Position numbers and translations under genes: made by a program
Notes under the pieces: model-generated
What the model was told of the DNA's origin: nothing
Databases searched by the model: none
Seen by the model: only the letters and a program-made list of their open reading frames with translations
Part shown: positions 29,821 through 33,663 of the stretch, in pieces
Layout: every line of letters begins with the position of its first letter
How positions within the stretch are numbered: the stretch's first letter is position 1
DNA from: a virus
Length of the DNA: 33,663 nucleotides
Virus record (IMG/VR): IMGVR_UViG_3300022745_000114
Coordinates: 1 to 33,663 of that record
Reading direction: 5' to 3' (one strand)

Positions 29821-31357
29821 TCGTCAGGTACTCCCGCGTCTTCGGATCAGGCCCTTTGGCCTGATACAGCTGTTGGCAGGCCTCGCAGGTCACCTTCGCC
29901 GGGAACGGTCCGTTCTCCGGCACCTGCTGCCCGTAATCGCAATTCGGACAGTCTGCCATCAGCACGCCCGTCGCGCCATACGTCGGGACGATGCCGGGAT
30001 CGTCGCCCTGTTTGATCTCGGGCGCGTAGGCTGTCGGGCGCACGACGTGGTCGTCCTCCTTCTGCGTGACCGGAAGACCGGCCTGCTTGAGCAGGTAACG
30101 CTGGAGCTGCGGATCCGGGAAGATGTCGGCGCCCGCGTTGGCCATCGCCGTGATGAACTGGCCGAGCGGTTCGAGGTCCACGGTTTCGATGTCGCCGTGG
30201 GTGAGCTTGGGAAGGTTCTCGGTCGAAAAGCCGTTCAGCTCGAACAGGCGCGGGATCGCCACTCGGTTCATCACGCCGCAGATGTGGTCAAGCCAAGCGC
30301 CGATGGCCGACGAAAACAGCTCGGTCTTCGACGACGACAGGGAGAACGTGCCGACCTTCGTGTGGCCGAGGAGAAGGAAGTCCGCCATCACCGACATGAG
30401 GATGCGCTGGTCGTAGCGGTTGACGATCTCGGTCGTGTCGAACTGGCGGCGTCCCGATGTCGTCAAGAGCGTCAGGTCGAATCGCTTGTTGCCGTTCTCG
30501 TCGTAGTCGAGCGGATAGGTGACGCCCTCCTGCTCGTCGCGGCGTAGGTTGCGCACGATGTTGTCGATCTGGTTCTTGAGCTGCTTGTGCTCATCGCTGG
30601 CTTCGCGGTCGAGGATCTCGGGCGGAACCCAGGCGATCGGTAGGCCGGCCAAGTCGCGCTCAATGCCGATGGCCTCGATGTTTTCGATGTGCTTTTTGAA
30701 GTACCAGGGGCGATAGGCGTTGCGGAGGACGCTGTAACCCTCTGGGTTGTTCTTGGTCGGGTCGGTGCGGAAGAGGAGCGACTTCTCGATCGGGATGCGG
30801 CGCGGAACGAAGTCTGGCGGCGCGACCTGGATCATCGCGAGGATGTCGCCGTTGGGCGAGAACTGCCATTGCCAGAACGAGTCCTGCGAGCGGAGCGGCA
30901 GCTTCCGCCAACCGACGCGTCCATCGTTGTACTTCGACTTGAACTCGGGTTCCGTCTGCGTCTGGCCGAGACGGATTTTGTAGACCTCCTCCAGCCAGGC
31001 CCACCCGTAGGTGACCATCGACATCACCTCGGCGATGACATCGACCCACGGCGCTTCCATGTCGTCAAAACAACTCTCGAGAAACTCGGCACGCTCGACG
31101 TCGGCGGGATCCTCGCTGAACTTCTCGACCGGCCACTCGATCTGACGCGCCAGCATCTTGATTGCGAAGATGAACGCGCCGATCACCGGATCGTTCTTTG
31201 ACATCTCCGTGTAGGTCTTGTTGGCGCGTTGGCCGGAGAGCTCGGTGAGGAATTCTTCGTAGACGTATGGCCCGAAGCGCCGTAGGCCGCTTACGCCTGT
31301 TTCGCCGAGGTCAATCGAGCCGCGCGGCATCGGCTTTTCGTCGAGAGAGGGGGCCAT
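29753..31357 (-). CDS. Portal protein (Mu gp29/DUF935-like) with C-terminal zinc ribbon
   Basis: A 534-residue portal, the dodecameric ring through which DNA enters and leaves the head. GGAG lies about 10 nt before ATG 31357. Recognisable parts are NDPVIGAFIFAIKMLARQIE, VTYGWAWLEEVYKI, LLFRTDPTKNNPEGYSVLRN, AYRPWYFKKHIENIEAIGIE followed by RDLAGLPIAWVP, and a C-terminal FSLSSSKTELFSSAIGAWLD. Residues 470-494 carry CPNC and CEAC 18 residues apart, a zinc-ribbon-like addition not required for portal function. It sits next to terminase, as usual. Confidence 0.92.
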   Translation of the reverse strand: MAPSLDEKPMPRGSIDLGETGVSGLRRFGPYVYEEFLTELSGQRANKTYTEMSKNDPVIGAFIFAIKMLARQIEWPVEKFSEDPADVERAEFLESCFDDMEAPWVDVIAEVMSMVTYGWAWLEEVYKIRLGQTQTEPEFKSKYNDGRVGWRKLPLRSQDSFWQWQFSPNGDILAMIQVAPPDFVPRRIPIEKSLLFRTDPTKNNPEGYSVLRNAYRPWYFKKHIENIEAIGIERDLAGLPIAWVPPEILDREASDEHKQLKNQIDNIVRNLRRDEQEGVTYPLDYDENGNKRFDLTLLTTSGRRQFDTTEIVNRYDQRILMSVMADFLLLGHTKVGTFSLSSSKTELFSSAIGAWLDHICGVMNRVAIPRLFELNGFSTENLPKLTHGDIETVDLEPLGQFITAMANAGADIFPDPQLQRYLLKQAGLPVTQKEDDHVVRPTAYAPEIKQGDDPGIVPTYGATGVLMADCPNCDYGQQVPENGPFPAKVTCEACQQLYQAKGPDPKTREYLTNGNGTSETGANTARSRYRGGAT

Positions 31358-31376
31358 CCTTGGCGTCTCCTGATGG

Positions 31377-32813
31377 TCAGAGTTGCATTGCGTAGCTCGG
31401 TCGCGTTTCCTGATCGAGGTTCATCTTACCCGTACCCAAGCCCTTTTTGGAAAAGTGCTGGAGCGCTTGAACCATCGCGTCCACCCGGTCCTTCAACTTG
31501 GCGCGCGGGAACGCCGCAATCTCGTCGGCGAACTGGTTCGACCAGGGATGAATGTCCGGGTGTGGAAATAGCACGTTACCAGATTCGAGCAGGGGCGAAA
31601 CAGCGATTGCGCGCGCCTCCTTGCTGCCGCGAGGGTTCCACGGCTTGAGGCCGGGCACCTTCTTCTTCAGGCGCGAAATGATCGGCGCGCCCATCGCCTT
31701 GTTCTCGATCAGCTTGCGGATCGCGCGCGGCCACTCGACGTGCATCCTGATGATGGCCTTCTCGGCGTCGTTGAAGTCCACCTGCTCGTGAAATTCCCAA
31801 AGCAGGTAGTACATCGCGCCCTTGCGCCCCCACACCTGGCCGGAAGCGAACGAGGCCGTGTCGATGTTCTCTTTGTCGAACGGCAAGTCCCAGGACTGGA
31901 TCACTTCATCGAACTTCTCGGGCAGCTTATTCACGCCGTCGTGCGTCCAGTGGCGGAACCAGTTCTTCTTGAAGATGCCGCCCTCGGGGTTGGTCGGTTC
32001 CTGCGCGAAGAGGCCGGACCACATCACGACGCCGATCGACTTCCGGATCTTGGCCAGGTCGTCGATGTTATAGCGCTCGGGGCAGAGTGCGGCACCGACG
32101 GCGCGGCCGAGCGGGTCGTTCTCCTCGGCGAGCGCGGGCAGGCGGATCACCGTCCAGTCGTCGTCGTGCTTCGTCTGGAGGTAGCCCGCCAGATCGTTCT
32201 CGACCCAGCGCGTCATGATCACGATGATCGAGGCCCCCGGTTCGCGGCGCGTGTAGAAGGTCGAGTTGAACCACTCCTCGTTCTTCCGGTGGTGGCCCGG
32301 CGACATCGCGTCGACCCAGTTTTTCGTCGGGTCGTCGATGAGCAGGAGGTCGCCGCCCTTGCCGGTGAACGCGCCGCCGATACCGGCCGTCGCCATCCCG
32401 CCGCCTTCGGTCGTCTCCCAGCGGTTCGCTGCGTGGCTGTCGTCCTTGATCCTGACCTGGCTGAGCTCGGATCCGCGCTGCGACTCGAAGAAGTTTCTGA
32501 CCTTCCTACCCCAGCTCGACGCGAAGTCGGCTTCGTACGATGCCATCAGGATTCTGATCTGCGGCGCAAGGTCGAGCAGCCAAGCGGGCACCCAGAACGA
32601 AGCGAACTCGGACTTCCCGTGCCGCGGAGGCATCGAGATGATGATCCTCGCGTTCCCCTTCAGGATGAGCGGCGCGATGATCTTCGAGACGTAGGCGAGA
32701 TGTCGGTAGGGCACCCAGACGCCGTTCGAGGCGACCTGGGCGAAAGTGTGCGGAAACATCCGCCAGAGCAGATCCTCGTGCTCTTCAAGAACCTGACGAG
32801 GTGTGATCTGCAT
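31377..32813 (-). CDS. Terminase large subunit
   Basis: A 478-residue packaging motor. N-terminal ATPase: Walker A-type SMPPRHGKSEF (60-70), Walker B LLLIDDP (156-162, D160/D161) and the coupling segment IIVIMTRWVENDLAG (196-210). C-terminal RNase H-like nuclease: D309 (QSWDLPF), E370 (LIENKAMG) and D442/D445 (KDRVDAM). All metal-binding acids are present. The start (ATG, MQITPR) overlaps the small subunit by 29 nt; the portal follows 19 nt after the stop. Confidence 0.96.
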   Translation of the reverse strand: MQITPRQVLEEHEDLLWRMFPHTFAQVASNGVWVPYRHLAYVSKIIAPLILKGNARIIISMPPRHGKSEFASFWVPAWLLDLAPQIRILMASYEADFASSWGRKVRNFFESQRGSELSQVRIKDDSHAANRWETTEGGGMATAGIGGAFTGKGGDLLLIDDPTKNWVDAMSPGHHRKNEEWFNSTFYTRREPGASIIVIMTRWVENDLAGYLQTKHDDDWTVIRLPALAEENDPLGRAVGAALCPERYNIDDLAKIRKSIGVVMWSGLFAQEPTNPEGGIFKKNWFRHWTHDGVNKLPEKFDEVIQSWDLPFDKENIDTASFASGQVWGRKGAMYYLLWEFHEQVDFNDAEKAIIRMHVEWPRAIRKLIENKAMGAPIISRLKKKVPGLKPWNPRGSKEARAIAVSPLLESGNVLFPHPDIHPWSNQFADEIAAFPRAKLKDRVDAMVQALQHFSKKGLGTGKMNLDQETRPSYAMQL

Positions 32814-33351
32814 CGATCGTCCCTTCGTCGTCGGCCGGAAGGAGCTTCGCCGTTGCGATCTTCGCGGCGATCGTCTCGGCGGCGGCGATCTCGGCCGGTG
32901 CTCCGGTCAGAAGCGTCTCGACGAGGCTGCGCTTGTCCTGCGCTGCGACGCCGACGGTGTGCTCGACCTTGTCCTGACGGCCCCAGCGCTTCGGGTGTTT
33001 CCGTTCGAGACGCCATGCGGCGGCCTGCCAGTTACCTTCGGCTGCGGCTTTTGTAATGACTTGTAATGCCCACACCTCAGATTCTGACATCGCTTTTGTA
33101 ACCGCATCAAAAAACCCTTGATATTTTAAGTCTCCTTGCGATCCTAATTTCATCCATAGAAAGAGCGTGGCTTTATTAACTCCGCATGCAGCGGCGGCGA
33201 CTTCTAAATAATTTCCCTGCCTCAAGTAATGAAGCAGCTTCTCCAGCAGCTCGACCGTCAGCAGCGTCGGACGTCCTCCCTCGCTGATCGGATCGCGCGG
33301 CGCTCTTGCGCCTCCTCGTCCTGGCTGCTTCGGTGGTTTGATCTTGGTCAC
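32785..33351 (-). CDS. Terminase small subunit
   Basis: A 188-residue DNA-recognition subunit. The N-terminal helix-turn-helix (about 30-75) contains GRPTLLTVELLEKLLHYLRQ and VAAAACGVNKATLFLWMKLG; then comes an oligomerisation helix region (SESEVWALQVITKAAAEGNW) and the typical AAAWRLERKHPKRWGRQDKV (110-129). GTG 33351 makes a GTGA overlap with the upstream gene. The DNA encoding the helix-turn-helix (about 33050-33240) is markedly richer in A+T than the rest of the gene. Confidence 0.88.
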   Translation of the reverse strand: MTKIKPPKQPGRGGARAPRDPISEGGRPTLLTVELLEKLLHYLRQGNYLEVAAAACGVNKATLFLWMKLGSQGDLKYQGFFDAVTKAMSESEVWALQVITKAAAEGNWQAAAWRLERKHPKRWGRQDKVEHTVGVAAQDKRSLVETLLTGAPAEIAAAETIAAKIATAKLLPADDEGTIDADHTSSGS

Positions 33352-33662
33352 GTTCTCTTTTTCCCTTTACGGCCCATTTTGGCGCGTCTAGCGCGCGGTC
33401 TCAACTGGACCACTATTCCATGACCCCGAAGCGGTTCGGACGCGCCACAGGCTGTTTTTGAGGTCTGGAGAATGACCGAGGGGATGCGGAGCACCTTGCC
33501 CTCTTGCTCGGGCTTCTTCGCTTCTGCCGATTGGCGTTTCCTTTGGCGGTCGAGAGCAGCTTCGATCTGGTCCTGGCCTGCGCCGGGGTATGCGATCCGG
33601 TTTCTGCCCATGAGGGTGACAACCTTGTTGATGGCGGATGCGACGGACTCGGCGAGCTCGTT
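33348..33662 (-). CDS. Hypothetical basic protein (5' end outside window)
   Basis: The frame is open from the right edge of the window to TGA 33348-33350. An ATG at 33611 would give 87 residues, but codons upstream of it (NELAESVASAINKVVTLMGR) read as coding, so the gene probably starts outside. The product is basic with a helical middle (IEAALDRQRKRQSAEAKKPE) and a basic end (RPRARRAKMGRKGKK). It overlaps the small terminase start. Family not recognised. Confidence 0.55.
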   Translation of the reverse strand, partial: NELAESVASAINKVVTLMGRNRIAYPGAGQDQIEAALDRQRKRQSAEAKKPEQEGKVLRIPSVILQTSKTACGASEPLRGHGIVVQLRPRARRAKMGRKGKKRT

Positions 33663-33663
33663 G

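Noticed and set aside
1-33663. tRNA genes, CRISPR arrays, insertion sequences, integrase or attachment sites
   Set aside because: No cloverleaf-like sequence, regularly spaced repeat array, transposase or recombinase motif was noticed on reading; a tRNAscan or profile search would be needed to exclude them formally.

Overview
The window is part of the genome of a tailed double-stranded DNA phage (or prophage). It carries an almost complete siphovirus-type virion module: small and large terminase, portal, Mu gpF-like head protein, XkdF-type maturation protease, scaffold-like protein, decoration protein, major capsid protein, head-tail connectors, tail tube, frameshifted tail chaperone, tape measure, tail tip and fibre. 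No sheath, integrase, repressor, replication gene, tRNA or CRISPR array was recognised. The DNA is GC-rich, and tightly packed genes with ATGA/GTGA overlaps and strong AAGGAGG-type ribosome sites dominate. Two virion/lysis-region proteins have Sec signal peptides and the lysis enzyme is an amidase, so a Gram-negative host is plausible. The exact host cannot be read from the sequence; VGIGTxxP repeats and a papain-like protease would fit bdellovibrio- or myxobacteria-like hosts, but that is speculation.

Layout. Positions 1-5621 (plus strand) hold a non-structural module: a truncated coiled-coil gene, an HNH endonuclease, a small membrane protein, a C5-cytosine DNA methyltransferase, a PAPS-reductase-like protein, a DnaQ-like exonuclease and small proteins. 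It ends at a bidirectional terminator (about 5621-5655). Everything from 5671 to the right edge lies on the minus strand, apart from one HNH gene (7636-8160), and reads right to left: packaging (33.6-31.4 kb), portal (31.4-29.8), small accessory genes (29.8-28.3), head maturation and capsid (28.2-23.5), connectors (23.5-21.1), tail tube (21.0-19.8), tail chaperone and tape measure (19.7-14.9), tail tip and virion proteins (14.9-8.9), then lysis-region genes (8.8-5.7). Rho-independent terminators follow the major capsid gene and the tail tube gene, which would help set the dose of those abundant proteins.

Most notable: the methyltransferase frame (1581-3332) stays open through its whole length while the +1 frame of the same DNA encodes two further proteins that also look genuine. 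One is a repeat protein with (W/F)PTPxAS and LNPxFVxWLMGYP motifs (1579-2691); the other is a zinc-finger HNH endonuclease (2692-3231). The degenerate DNA repeats in the first part encode VADA-type repeats in one frame and WPTP-type repeats in the other. Other points of interest are a secreted, C-terminally membrane-anchored papain-family protease beside the amidase, a perfect A-AAA-AAA frameshift site in the tail chaperone, a candidate Acb2-like (anti-CBASS) small protein, a 34-residue cysteine-rich gene, and a low-GC patch confined to the DNA-binding domain of the small terminase.
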